Of a stretch of 64,000 nucleotides of DNA, positions 26,593 to 36,270 are shown in pieces. Location: the NCBI RefSeq assembly GCF_000190595.1, contig NC_015167.1:1415501-1479500 (forward strand). Direction: 5' to 3'. The DNA is from Cellulophaga lytica DSM 7489 (GTDB taxonomy: Bacteria; Bacteroidota; Bacteroidia; Flavobacteriales; Flavobacteriaceae). The notes under the pieces are model-generated. The model was not told the DNA's origin and did not search any database. It saw only the letters and a list, made by a program, of their open reading frames with translations. The first letter of the stretch is position 1. Each line of letters begins with the position of its first letter. The position numbers were made by a program, and so were the translations under genes.

Positions 26593-28857
26593 ATGAAAAA
26601 AACAAACCTACTACTAATACTCACATTTTGCAGCACCTTTTTGGCTATTGGGCAAACAAAAGTTCCTTTTATAGAAGACTTGCTTGCTAAAATGACTATA
26701 GAGGAAAAAATTGGACAACTAAACTTGGTAACACCTGGCGGAGGTATTGCTACAGGTTCTGTTGTAAGTAGTAACGTTGAAGAAAAAATTAAAGCCGCCA
26801 AAGTTGGTGGTATGTTTGGTATATCTGGACCAAAAAAACTAAAAATAGCACAAGACTTTGCGGTAAATGATACACGTTTAAAAATTCCGTTATTCTTTGG
26901 TTCTGATGTAATACATGGGTACAAAACAACTTTTCCTATTCCGCTTGCAACAGCATCTAGTTGGGATATGGATTTGATTAAAAAAATGGCAGAGACCGCT
27001 GCATTAGAAGCAACTGCAGATGGTATAAACTGGAACTTTTCTCCTATGGTAGATGTGGCGCGTGATCCTCGTTGGGGTAGAATTGCTGAAGGTGCTGGTG
27101 AAGATCCGTATTTAGGTTCTGCAATAGCAAAAGCAATGGTGCACGGCTACCAAGGAAACAATTTAACTGCTAAAAATACAATGTTAGCCACGGTAAAACA
27201 TTTTGCACTTTATGGTGCTGCAGAGGCTGGTAGAGACTACAACTCTGTGGATATGAGCAGAACAAAAATGTTTAACCAATACTTACCTCCTTATAAAGCT
27301 GGTATAGATGCCGGTGCAGCAAGTATAATGACTTCTTTTAATGATGTAGATGGCATACCTGCAAGCGGTAACAAATGGTTACTTACAGACTTATTACGCA
27401 AAAAATGGGGGTTTAAAGGTTTTGTGGTTTCAGATTACACTTCTGTAAACGAAATGATTGCTCACGGGCTTGGAGATTTACAAGATGTATCTGCATTATC
27501 TTTAAAAGCTGGTTTAGATATGGATATGGTTGGCGAGGGTTTTTTAACTACACTTAAAAAATCTTTAGATGAAGGCCGTGTTACAGAAGAAGAAATTACC
27601 AATGCTTGTAGAAGAATTTTAGAAGCTAAGTATAAACTTGGCCTTTTTGATGATCCGTACAAGTATATTGATGCAAAAAGACCTAAAAAAGACATTTTAA
27701 CCAAAAAGAGTAAAACATTAGCAAGGGAGGCTGCTAAACGCTCTTTTGTACTTTTTAAAAACCATAATAACATACTACCACTAAGTAAAACAGCTAAAAT
27801 TGCGTTAGTGGGGCCTTTAGCAAATAACAAAAATAATATGCTGGGTACTTGGGCACCAACAGGAGACCCGCAATTGTCTATTCCTATTTTAAACGGATTT
27901 AAAAACGTTGCTTCTAAAGCCAAAATAACATATGCTAAAGGTGCAAATATTACAGATGATACTGAGTTAGCTAAAAAAGTAAATGTTTTTGGAACACGTG
28001 TAGATATTGACAAAAGGTCATCTGAAGAACTTTTGCAAGAAGCATTAGACCTTGCTAAAACATCAGACGTTGTTGTTGCCGTTGTTGGTGAAGCATCAGA
28101 AATGAGTGGTGAAGCTGCAAGTAGAACAGATATTTCTATTCCTAATAGTCAAAAAAGATTAATACAAGAACTTGTTAAAACAGGCAAACCGGTTGTTTTA
28201 GTATTAATGAGCGGTAGACCGTTAACTATTGAAGAAGAATTTAATCTTCCTGTTAGTATTCTTCAAGTTTGGCACCCTGGTATAGAAGCAGGTAATGCCG
28301 TTGCTGATGTTATTTTTGGTGATTATAATCCGTCTGGTAAACTAACAGCTACATGGCCAAGAAACGTTGGACAAATTCCTATTTACCATAGTATAAAAAA
28401 TACAGGTAGACCAGCTCCTTCTCCTGCTTTTGAAAAATTTAAAAGCAATTATTTAGATGTTAAAAATGCGCCTTTATTGCCTTTTGGTTACGGACTTAGT
28501 TATACCAGTTTTAAGTATTCTAACATCAACCTATCTAAAAAAGAAATTGCTCAAGGAGAAGACGTAACAGTATCTGTTACAGTAAAAAACACTGGTAATT
28601 TTGATGGTGAAGAAGTTGTGCAATTGTACTTAAGAGATGTTGTACGTAGCATTACACCTCCAATGAGACAATTAAAAGGATTTAAAAAAGTATTCTTAAA
28701 AAAAGGAGAGTCTAAAACTGTAGAATTGGTACTTACTGCAGACGATTTAAAGTTTTACAATAGTACTTTAGATTTTGTTGCTGAACCAGGAGATTTTGAA
28801 ATATTTGTAGGGACAAATTCTAACGCCCAATTAAAGGCTACTTTAACCCTAAAATAA
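26593..28857 (+). CDS. GH3 family beta-glucosidase
   Basis: A 754-residue GH3 enzyme with signal peptide (1-20), a TIM-barrel domain (about 25-370, with the nucleophile Asp in GFVVSDYTSVNEM), an alpha/beta sandwich domain (about 390-610, with HPGIEAGNAVADVIFGDYNP), and a C-terminal fibronectin-III-like domain (about 645-750). It removes glucose from oligosaccharides in the periplasm. Next to two GH144-like enzymes it probably acts on sophorose and longer beta-1,2-glucooligosaccharides; a GH3 enzyme with that activity is known from a Bacteroides beta-1,2-glucan locus. It is separated by 57 bases from the GH144 pair. Confidence 0.95.
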   Translation: MKKTNLLLILTFCSTFLAIGQTKVPFIEDLLAKMTIEEKIGQLNLVTPGGGIATGSVVSSNVEEKIKAAKVGGMFGISGPKKLKIAQDFAVNDTRLKIPLFFGSDVIHGYKTTFPIPLATASSWDMDLIKKMAETAALEATADGINWNFSPMVDVARDPRWGRIAEGAGEDPYLGSAIAKAMVHGYQGNNLTAKNTMLATVKHFALYGAAEAGRDYNSVDMSRTKMFNQYLPPYKAGIDAGAASIMTSFNDVDGIPASGNKWLLTDLLRKKWGFKGFVVSDYTSVNEMIAHGLGDLQDVSALSLKAGLDMDMVGEGFLTTLKKSLDEGRVTEEEITNACRRILEAKYKLGLFDDPYKYIDAKRPKKDILTKKSKTLAREAAKRSFVLFKNHNNILPLSKTAKIALVGPLANNKNNMLGTWAPTGDPQLSIPILNGFKNVASKAKITYAKGANITDDTELAKKVNVFGTRVDIDKRSSEELLQEALDLAKTSDVVVAVVGEASEMSGEAASRTDISIPNSQKRLIQELVKTGKPVVLVLMSGRPLTIEEEFNLPVSILQVWHPGIEAGNAVADVIFGDYNPSGKLTATWPRNVGQIPIYHSIKNTGRPAPSPAFEKFKSNYLDVKNAPLLPFGYGLSYTSFKYSNINLSKKEIAQGEDVTVSVTVKNTGNFDGEEVVQLYLRDVVRSITPPMRQLKGFKKVFLKKGESKTVELVLTADDLKFYNSTLDFVAEPGDFEIFVGTNSNAQLKATLTLK

Positions 28858-28866
28858 AAGATACAA

Positions 28867-29796
28867 ATGCCTAATTATTTAACTTTTTTACAACGTGCTA
28901 CTTTTTTAATATTAATTGTACTTACAACTACTATTGGTTATGCACAAACAAGGTATACGCAAAAAGTGTTTTCAGACATTAAGGTGAAAACCTATAGCTA
29001 TGCAGATACTTTAAAGTTAGATTTTTATAGCTACAAAAAAGATACAGTTACAAACAAACCTTTACTAATTTTAGTTCACGGAGGCGGTTTCAGTGGGGGA
29101 AAACGCAACAATCCGTTAGAAATAAAATTTTGTGAAGATATGGCAAAAAGAGGCTACGCTGTAGCCTCTATGAGCTATAGATTGGTGCGCAAAGGCAACT
29201 CACTTGGTTTTGGATGTAATTGTCCGGCAGATCAAAAAATAGAAACATTTGTATCTGTATCTAGAGATATTATTAAAGCAACACAGTTTTTAATTGATAA
29301 GAAAGGTAAATTAAAATTTAATCCAGAAAGCATAATACTTGTTGGTAGTAGCGCTGGCGCAGAAGCTGTTTTAAACACAGTATTTATGAAGAATGAATAC
29401 ACCTTTAAAAAGTTGCCTTATGCTACTATTAAATACGCAGGAGTTATCTCTTTTGCAGGTGCTATAGTTAATGCAAATTACATTACTAAAAATACAGCTA
29501 TACCAACAATGCTTTTTCACGGAGCTAAAGATAATATGGTGCCATACGCAACTGCACCTCATCATTTATGTGAAGAAAATAAACCTGGTTTTATTATGCT
29601 AGATGGCTCTTATACTATTGCAGAAAAATTAGAAAAATTAGATGTTGCACACACACTTGTAAGTGACAAAGATGGCAACCATAACTGGGCTAACATCCCC
29701 TATAGTTACACCAACCTTATTGCCAAGTTTATTACAGAAAGTGTTTTAGAAAAACAAAATATACAAAGCACAATTAAAGTAAAGCACAAAAATTAA
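28867..29796 (+). CDS. secreted alpha/beta-hydrolase, probable carbohydrate esterase
   Basis: A 309-residue protein with a signal peptide (about 1-26). The oxyanion-hole motif HGGGFSGGKRNN (about 71), nucleophile elbow GSSAGAEA (about 160), Asp in HGAKDNMVP, and a late His in DGNHNW give a complete catalytic triad. This fits the BD-FAE-like carboxylesterase group. In this PUL it may remove acyl groups (acetyl, succinyl or similar) from the glycan before the glycosidases act; that substrate is inference. It starts 9 bases after the GH3 gene and is followed after 2 bases by the sulfatase. Confidence 0.85.
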   Translation: MPNYLTFLQRATFLILIVLTTTIGYAQTRYTQKVFSDIKVKTYSYADTLKLDFYSYKKDTVTNKPLLILVHGGGFSGGKRNNPLEIKFCEDMAKRGYAVASMSYRLVRKGNSLGFGCNCPADQKIETFVSVSRDIIKATQFLIDKKGKLKFNPESIILVGSSAGAEAVLNTVFMKNEYTFKKLPYATIKYAGVISFAGAIVNANYITKNTAIPTMLFHGAKDNMVPYATAPHHLCEENKPGFIMLDGSYTIAEKLEKLDVAHTLVSDKDGNHNWANIPYSYTNLIAKFITESVLEKQNIQSTIKVKHKN

Positions 29797-29798
29797 TT

Positions 29799-31436
29799 AT
29801 GTTTAAAAAGGAGTTTTATATTGTAGTTTTATTAGTATTTGCTATTGGTTGCAAACAAAAGAAATCTCCAGAAAAGCAAACAAAAAAAAGACCTAATATT
29901 ATTTATATTATGTCTGATGATCATGCAGTACAAGCCATTAGTGCATACAACCACCCTATTAGTAAATTGGCACCAACGCCAAATATTGATAAAATAGCTA
30001 CAGAAGGCGCAATTTTTAATGGTAGTTATGTTACCAATTCTATTTGTGGGCCAAGCAGAGCCGTAATATTAACCGGTAAACACAGCCATATAAATGGATT
30101 TAGGCAAAACGGAGATCATTTTGATGGAAACCAAGAAACATTGCCGAAAATTTTAAAAAAAGAAGGATACCAGACAGCCCTAATGGGCAAATGGCATTTA
30201 CATGATTACCCACAAGGTTTTGACGATTGGAAAATTCTTGTAGATCAAGGTAATTATTACAATCCAGATTTTATAATTAATGGTGATACAACCCGTGTTC
30301 AAGGCTATGCTACAGACTTAATTACTGCAGATGCCATAAATTGGTTAAAAAATAAAAGAAAAGATAGTGTTCCGTTTTTTTTAATGGTACAACATAAAGC
30401 TCCGCATAGAAATTGGATGCCAGCCTTACGCCATTTAAATAAATACGATTCTGTTTCTTTCACTTTACCTACTTCTTATTTTCCAGAGTTTAATAATCAA
30501 AAAGCTAGCAGAGCTCAATTACAAACCATTTATAATGATATGTATGAAGGGCACGACTTAAAACTATCTACTGGTATTAATAAAACCAAGCTTGCACATA
30601 ACCCTTGGACCACTGATTTTGATAGAATGACAGAGACTCAGAGAGCTACTTGGGACAGCGCTTATTTAGCAAAAAACAACGCTTTTTATGAGGCAGATTT
30701 AAGTAATGAAGAAATAGCAATTTGGAAAGGTCAAAGGTACTTACAAGATTATATGGCAACCATAGCAGCTGTAGATGAAGGTGTGGGTGAAATTTTAAAC
30801 TATTTAAAGACGAACAATTTAGATGAAAATACTATTGTAGTATACACTTCTGATCAGGGTTTTTATATGGGTGAAAATGGTTGGTTTGATAAGCGTTTTA
30901 TGTATGAAGACTCTTTTAGAACACCTTTACTTATAAAATATCCCAAAGCCATACAACCAGGTACGCAAATTAATGCTTTAGTACAAAATTTAGATTATGC
31001 ACCAACAATTTTAGACTTTGTTGGCATACCTAATAAAGCAAAAGATATGCAAGGAGTATCATTTAAGGGCTTATTAAATGGTTCTGTTAACGAGAGTGAT
31101 TTTAGAGACGCTATTTATTATCACTATTACGACTATCCTGCTTTTCATATGGTAAAAAAGCATTACGGTATTAGAACAAAGCGCTATAAGCTTATTCATT
31201 TTTATGATGATATAGATAGTTGGGAATTTTACGATTTAGAAACAGACCCTAAAGAGCAAAACAACCAAATAAATAATGCAGCGTATACCAAAGAAATTAA
31301 GTTAATGCATACAAAGCTTAAACAGCTTCAAAAAGAATATAAAATAACTAATAAAGAGTTTACAAAAGCCAAAAAAGAAGACGTAGACAAGGCATACAAG
31401 CAATTTAAAAAGTTAAGAGGAACACCCATAAATTAA
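29799..31436 (+). CDS. S1-family sulfatase lipoprotein
   Basis: A 545-residue sulfatase with a lipoprotein signal (cysteine in VFAIGCKQKK). The formylglycine motif is complete: CGPSRAVILTGKH (about residue 79) in the CxPSR form, modified by a maturase encoded elsewhere. Metal ligands are visible in IMSDDHAVQAI and near SDQGFYMGENGWFDKR. The C-terminal DUF4976-like tail (about 440-530, YHYYDYPAFHMVKKHYGIRT, DLETDPKEQNN) is typical of glycan sulfatases. It closes the PUL operon, so its substrate is probably a sulfated or otherwise esterified form of the same polysaccharide. Confidence 0.92.
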   Translation: MFKKEFYIVVLLVFAIGCKQKKSPEKQTKKRPNIIYIMSDDHAVQAISAYNHPISKLAPTPNIDKIATEGAIFNGSYVTNSICGPSRAVILTGKHSHINGFRQNGDHFDGNQETLPKILKKEGYQTALMGKWHLHDYPQGFDDWKILVDQGNYYNPDFIINGDTTRVQGYATDLITADAINWLKNKRKDSVPFFLMVQHKAPHRNWMPALRHLNKYDSVSFTLPTSYFPEFNNQKASRAQLQTIYNDMYEGHDLKLSTGINKTKLAHNPWTTDFDRMTETQRATWDSAYLAKNNAFYEADLSNEEIAIWKGQRYLQDYMATIAAVDEGVGEILNYLKTNNLDENTIVVYTSDQGFYMGENGWFDKRFMYEDSFRTPLLIKYPKAIQPGTQINALVQNLDYAPTILDFVGIPNKAKDMQGVSFKGLLNGSVNESDFRDAIYYHYYDYPAFHMVKKHYGIRTKRYKLIHFYDDIDSWEFYDLETDPKEQNNQINNAAYTKEIKLMHTKLKQLQKEYKITNKEFTKAKKEDVDKAYKQFKKLRGTPIN

Positions 31437-31462
31437 AAAGTCGGTGCATACACACCGACTTT
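31437..31462 (+). terminator. terminator after the PUL
   Basis: AAAGTCGGTG (31437-31446) pairs perfectly with CACCGACTTT (31453-31462) around a 6-base loop. It lies 1 base after the sulfatase stop and about 100 bases from the end of the convergent symporter gene. The T-run is short (TTT, then AAACTG). Confidence 0.7.
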
Positions 31463-31565
31463 AAACTGACTTAAATTAGATTAATAAAAGAACAATTAAT
31501 CTAGCGCAAATGTTACTGTTTTTAAAGTCTTAAATGTTAATTTAATATCAATGTTGCATTAACAA

Positions 31566-32741
31566 TTACGCGCTAACCTCATCTTTATTTACTATTTTAT
31601 TTACTATTAATGCAATTGCGCCATCACCAGTTATATTTGCCGCTGTACCAAAGCTATCCATTGCAATATAAAGCGCTATCATTAGCGCTTGTGCCTCTGC
31701 ATTAAAACCTAACATTGTTTGTAATATACCTACAGCAGCCATAATTGCACCACCAGGAACTCCTGGAGCAGCAACCATAGCTATACCTAACATCATTACA
31801 AAACCAGCAAACATTGTAAAGTTAAAATCTAAACCTTGCATAAGCATAAGTGCTACTGCACAAGCAACAATTTTCATTGTACTACCCGCTAAATGTATAG
31901 TAGCGCAAAGTGGCACAACAAAATTAGCAACCTTAGGAGATACGCCATTTTTTTGTACTTGCTGTAATGTAACTGGTATGGTAGCAGCAGAAGATTGTGT
32001 ACCCAAAGCTGTTAAATATGCAGGAGCCATATTAAGCAATGCTTTTAATGGATTTTGCTTGGTTATTGCACCAGCTATAATAAACTGTACTAACATTAGT
32101 AAAAAGTGCATTATAAAAATAATTCCTATAATTTTTAAAAACACACTAAGTACAGACTCTACCTGACCGTTATAAGCAATGGCAGAAAAAATACCTAAAA
32201 TATATAGTGGTAATAAAGGAATAATTACCTTTTCTATCACCAGCATTATTATTTTTTGAAAATCGTTAGCTACCTTTTTTAAACTACTCTCTCCTTGCGT
32301 TGCTAATCCTAAACCAATAACAAATGCTAACACTAAAGCAGACATTACATCTAACACAGGTAGAATTGTTATGGAAAAAAACGGACTTAATTTTTCTACA
32401 CCTTCACCAACATTTTGTACTGTTTGTGCTTCTATAAACGAAGGAAAAAAACCAGATGCTACAAAGTAGGTTGAAAACCCAGAAAACAACGTAGACCCAT
32501 ACGCTATAGCAGCCGTTATAACTAATAGTTTACCAGCTCCTTTGCCTAAATCTGCAATAGCTGGCATAATTAATCCTAAAATGATTAACGGTATTGCAAA
32601 GCCTAAAAACTGACTAAAAACAGCTTTAAAAGTGTTAAATAACCTATTTACAGATTCTGGTAAGTACAACCCAATTAAAATACCTAAAATAATTGCAATA
32701 AATACTTTAAATAATAGGTTTGAAGTAATTTTTTTAAGCAT
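31566..32741 (-). CDS. dicarboxylate/amino-acid:cation symporter (DAACS family)
   Basis: A 391-residue protein of the sodium/proton-coupled dicarboxylate or amino-acid symporter family. It has about eight membrane helices and re-entrant loops; the serine-rich hairpin LTALGTQSSAATIPVTLQ (about 245) and the later GTAANITGDGAIALIV (about 370) are characteristic. The N-terminus FKVFIAIILGILIGLYLPE is typical. It is monocistronic: a perfect TATATTTG -7 box lies 28 bases upstream, and the PUL terminator lies beyond its 3' end. Substrate (glutamate, serine, C4-dicarboxylates) is undetermined. Confidence 0.93.
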   Translation of the reverse strand: MLKKITSNLLFKVFIAIILGILIGLYLPESVNRLFNTFKAVFSQFLGFAIPLIILGLIMPAIADLGKGAGKLLVITAAIAYGSTLFSGFSTYFVASGFFPSFIEAQTVQNVGEGVEKLSPFFSITILPVLDVMSALVLAFVIGLGLATQGESSLKKVANDFQKIIMLVIEKVIIPLLPLYILGIFSAIAYNGQVESVLSVFLKIIGIIFIMHFLLMLVQFIIAGAITKQNPLKALLNMAPAYLTALGTQSSAATIPVTLQQVQKNGVSPKVANFVVPLCATIHLAGSTMKIVACAVALMLMQGLDFNFTMFAGFVMMLGIAMVAAPGVPGGAIMAAVGILQTMLGFNAEAQALMIALYIAMDSFGTAANITGDGAIALIVNKIVNKDEVSA

Positions 32742-32769
32742 AGCCTAGTTTTTATGTTTGTAAAAAACA

Positions 32770-32777
32770 CAAATATA
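32770..32777 (-). promoter_or_regulatory. -7 promoter box of the DAACS symporter
   Basis: The minus strand reads TATATTTG, a perfect TAnnTTTG, 28 bases upstream of the start at 32741. Confidence 0.6.
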
Positions 32778-32846
32778 GCCTAAGTAAGCTAGTCACTAAT
32801 TTATAATAACAGTTACTTATTAACTAGTTAGGTTTATAAACTAGAG

Positions 32847-33926
32847 TTAATCTAAAGAAAAAGAAAAGTCGTTATAACTTTCTGTGCTCCATGCTAAGTG
32901 CTTTGTTGCTGGTGATGCTGCAAAAAACGGAGAAAACGTATGCACTTTTACCGTTTTATTATCTGGTAAAAATTCTAAAATTCGTAACCAACCGTCTCCA
33001 CCATTACCTTGCCACCCGCCACCCATAGCTTGAGCGTTAAATGCCATTTGACTCACTTTTTTACCTCCTTTATTTTTGTCTACTTTAAAGCCCACGTGAG
33101 CTTTAAAATCATCTGCACCACCAATATGACCAGAAAAGACTAGTTGTATGTTTTTAGATGGCTCTACTAATTTCTTCCAAACTGCCTCTCCGTAGTTAGC
33201 ATCTTTTACAGGATAATTCTCTTTTTCTATACGCTGGTTTTTAGCGTTTAAGTAGGAGTGTGTAAGTACTGCAACTGTATGGTTTTTGTACTTATCCTCA
33301 TCTACCACATTTTTTGCCCATTGTACAATAGTATCTCTTGGTGCAAACTCTAAGGTCATAAATAAAAATTTACGCCCGTTAGGCGCTGTAAAATCAAAAG
33401 CTGCGTTTTCTAAACTTGGGTGACCGCCAGCATTTTTTGCAGCCGCACTTAGTAACTTATAATTAGCTTGGTTTTTATGTGCCGGAAAATACGTATTGTA
33501 GTTAGATCCTCTGTGTTCTACACCTTTGTATCCGTAATCATGGTTACCTGCAGCCAACACATAAGGTACTTGCCCATCTAACCTACCAAACATTCTAGAC
33601 ACAGCCATCCATTGTTGTCTGCTTGTTTGGTTTCCGTTTTTTCCATTTGGTACAATCATATCGTTTTGCTCTACCAAATCCCCGGTACACAATACCATTT
33701 TAATATTTAGCGAATCTACGTTTTCACTTATCCAAGCCGTCATTAAATCTAAAGTGCCTTGGTTGCGTTGGTACTTAACGTAATTTTGGGTATCTGGCAC
33801 CAAGATTAAACTCCAAGAGTTTGGGTTAGATAGTTTTGGTGCTTCGTATTTTTTTTGGGCTATAATAGATTGTTGGGTTGTAAAAAGTAACAACGCTACT
33901 ACTATAAACTGGTAAACCTTTTTCAT
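32847..33926 (-). CDS. secreted metallophosphoesterase
   Basis: A calcineurin-like metallophosphoesterase. Metal-binding motifs are visible: LVPDTQNYVKY (first Asp), CTGDLVEQND (GD), AAGNHDYGYKG (GNHD), VLTHSYLN and SGHIGG (late histidines). I chose ATG 33926 (MKKVYQFIVVALLLFTTQQS), which gives a clean signal peptide; the longer reading from 33947 adds only seven residues before the lysines. Periplasmic or secreted phosphatase or phosphodiesterase of unknown substrate. It is a single gene on the minus strand, facing away from the 34-kb intergenic region. Confidence 0.9.
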   Translation of the reverse strand: MKKVYQFIVVALLLFTTQQSIIAQKKYEAPKLSNPNSWSLILVPDTQNYVKYQRNQGTLDLMTAWISENVDSLNIKMVLCTGDLVEQNDMIVPNGKNGNQTSRQQWMAVSRMFGRLDGQVPYVLAAGNHDYGYKGVEHRGSNYNTYFPAHKNQANYKLLSAAAKNAGGHPSLENAAFDFTAPNGRKFLFMTLEFAPRDTIVQWAKNVVDEDKYKNHTVAVLTHSYLNAKNQRIEKENYPVKDANYGEAVWKKLVEPSKNIQLVFSGHIGGADDFKAHVGFKVDKNKGGKKVSQMAFNAQAMGGGWQGNGGDGWLRILEFLPDNKTVKVHTFSPFFAASPATKHLAWSTESYNDFSFSLD

Positions 33927-34060
33927 ACAAGTGTAATTATTTATCAACCTTAAAAAAATTGATTGTCTTCTTTTATTTTAGTCATCAAAAATAACTGAAA
34001 AATTACTTTTGGAATCTATAAAACAAATTATATAAAGTTAACTTAATATTAAAAAAGGAG

Positions 34061-34068
34061 CATATTTG
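34061..34068 (+). promoter_or_regulatory. -7 box upstream of the structured RNA candidate
   Basis: CATATTTG matches TAnnTTTG except for the first base. It predicts a start at about 34074-34076, exactly where the predicted fold of the RNA begins. Confidence 0.45.
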
Positions 34069-34074
34069 TAAAGT

Positions 34075-34247
34075 GTCAACCTAAAAAAATAGCTCCCCAT
34101 TACAGATTTCCGTAATACTTTATTTAACGCAAGTTATAAGTTTGCGTTGTTATTATTTTATTGGTAACAATTAGTAAGGTAATAGGTCTGCTTGCTAATG
34201 CGGTAATGGGGGAAGTTATCCAAATTAGTAGGTAAGACCTTTTCTTT
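34075..34247 (+). ncRNA. candidate structured small RNA, possibly 6S-like
   Basis: Within the 394-base gap 33927-34320, hand pairing gives a closed, branched fold. Closing stem: GTC 34075-34077 with GAC 34236-34238, CCTA 34080-34083 with TAGG 34229-34232, TAGCT 34090-34094 with AGTTA 34214-34218 (one G-T pair), and CCCCATTAC 34095-34103 with GTAATGGGG 34203-34211. Inside are hairpins 34126-34132/34142-34148 (AACGCAA/TTGCGTT) and 34171-34178/34191-34198. A -7-like box ends 6 bases upstream and a T-rich run (34240-34247) follows. The next gene has its own promoter, so this would be a free RNA of about 165-170 nt. Length and closed-rod layout recall 6S RNA, but identity is unproven. Confidence 0.5.
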
Positions 34248-34290
34248 ATGTATTTATTTATTTCTGTATTTTATTGTAAGCTAAATAATG

Positions 34291-34298
34291 TAAGTTTG
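34291..34298 (+). promoter_or_regulatory. -7 promoter box of the DUF1508 gene
   Basis: TAAGTTTG is a perfect TAnnTTTG, 22 bases before the ATG at 34321. A TTG lies at 34274-34276. It separates the gene from the RNA candidate upstream. Confidence 0.6.
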
Positions 34299-34320
34299 TA
34301 TTTTTCTACGCACAACCAAT

Positions 34321-34668
34321 ATGACTAAACCATACTACGAGATTAAGAAGACCATTACTAATGAGTACTACTTTAATTTAAAAACTAGTGAAGGAGAAAT
34401 AATACTATATGGCGAGGTTTTTAAAAGTTTAGAAGAGTGTAAGCAGCAAATTATTTTTATAAAACAATATGCTTATGACTATGATTACTACCATAGTAAA
34501 TTAACAAAAGATAACAAACACTACTTTTATTTGTATTTAAATGAAGATACGTTGCTAGGCAAAAGCAATACATACAATACAGAAGAAGCAAAAGAACTAG
34601 GCATTGCATCTGTAATGCTATATGCAACAGTGGCTACAATTAAAAATTTTAGTGAGGAAGAGGAGTAG
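34321..34668 (+). CDS. DUF1508 (YegP-like) protein
   Basis: A 115-residue protein made of two DUF1508/YegP-type repeats: YYFNLKTSEGEIILYGEVF with EECKQQIIFIKQYA (about 12-57), then HYFYLYLNEDTLLGKSNTY with EEAKELGIASVMLYA (about 67-104). The family is small, soluble and of unknown function, often stress-linked. The usual RFxLKAxNGEIIL motif is conserved in the first repeat and degenerate in the second. It has its own promoter box and is convergent with the RtcB-family gene. Confidence 0.8.
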   Translation: MTKPYYEIKKTITNEYYFNLKTSEGEIILYGEVFKSLEECKQQIIFIKQYAYDYDYYHSKLTKDNKHYFYLYLNEDTLLGKSNTYNTEEAKELGIASVMLYATVATIKNFSEEEE

Positions 34669-34700
34669 GTTGTGCACCTAATTTTATACCTCCGTATAAA

Positions 34701-34728
34701 ACCTCTCCTAATTTTAATTCAGAGAGGT
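34701..34728 (-). terminator. terminator after the RtcB-family gene
   Basis: ACCTCTC (34701-34707) pairs with GAGAGGT (34722-34728); on the minus strand the stem is followed by TTTTAT. A second perfect inverted repeat, TTTTATAC/GTATAAAA (34682-34689/34694-34701), lies next to it. Together they separate the convergent RtcB and DUF1508 genes. Confidence 0.6.
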
Positions 34729-34733
34729 CTTAA

Positions 34734-36155
<1,422 letters not shown>

Positions 36156-36213
36156 CTACAAATAACCTTTACTAAGGTCTTAATTATGATTCCGGTACAA
36201 ATATTAGCCCTAC

Positions 36214-36234
36214 CTACGCAATCATTTTGCGTAG
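36214..36234. promoter_or_regulatory. candidate WYL-regulator operator
   Basis: CTACGCAA (36214-36221) and TTGCGTAG (36227-36234) form a perfect 8-bp inverted repeat with a 5-base spacer, midway between the divergent RtcB and WYL genes and 37 bases before the WYL start. Position and symmetry fit a binding site for the WYL protein controlling both genes. Confidence 0.5.
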
Positions 36235-36270
36235 TTAAAAAAAAGTTATATTTTTCTGTAAAAATATTTT

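Noticed and set aside
27462-28013. Minus-strand open frame of 183 codons
   Set aside because: It lies antisense to the GH3 gene, whose domain motifs are clear.
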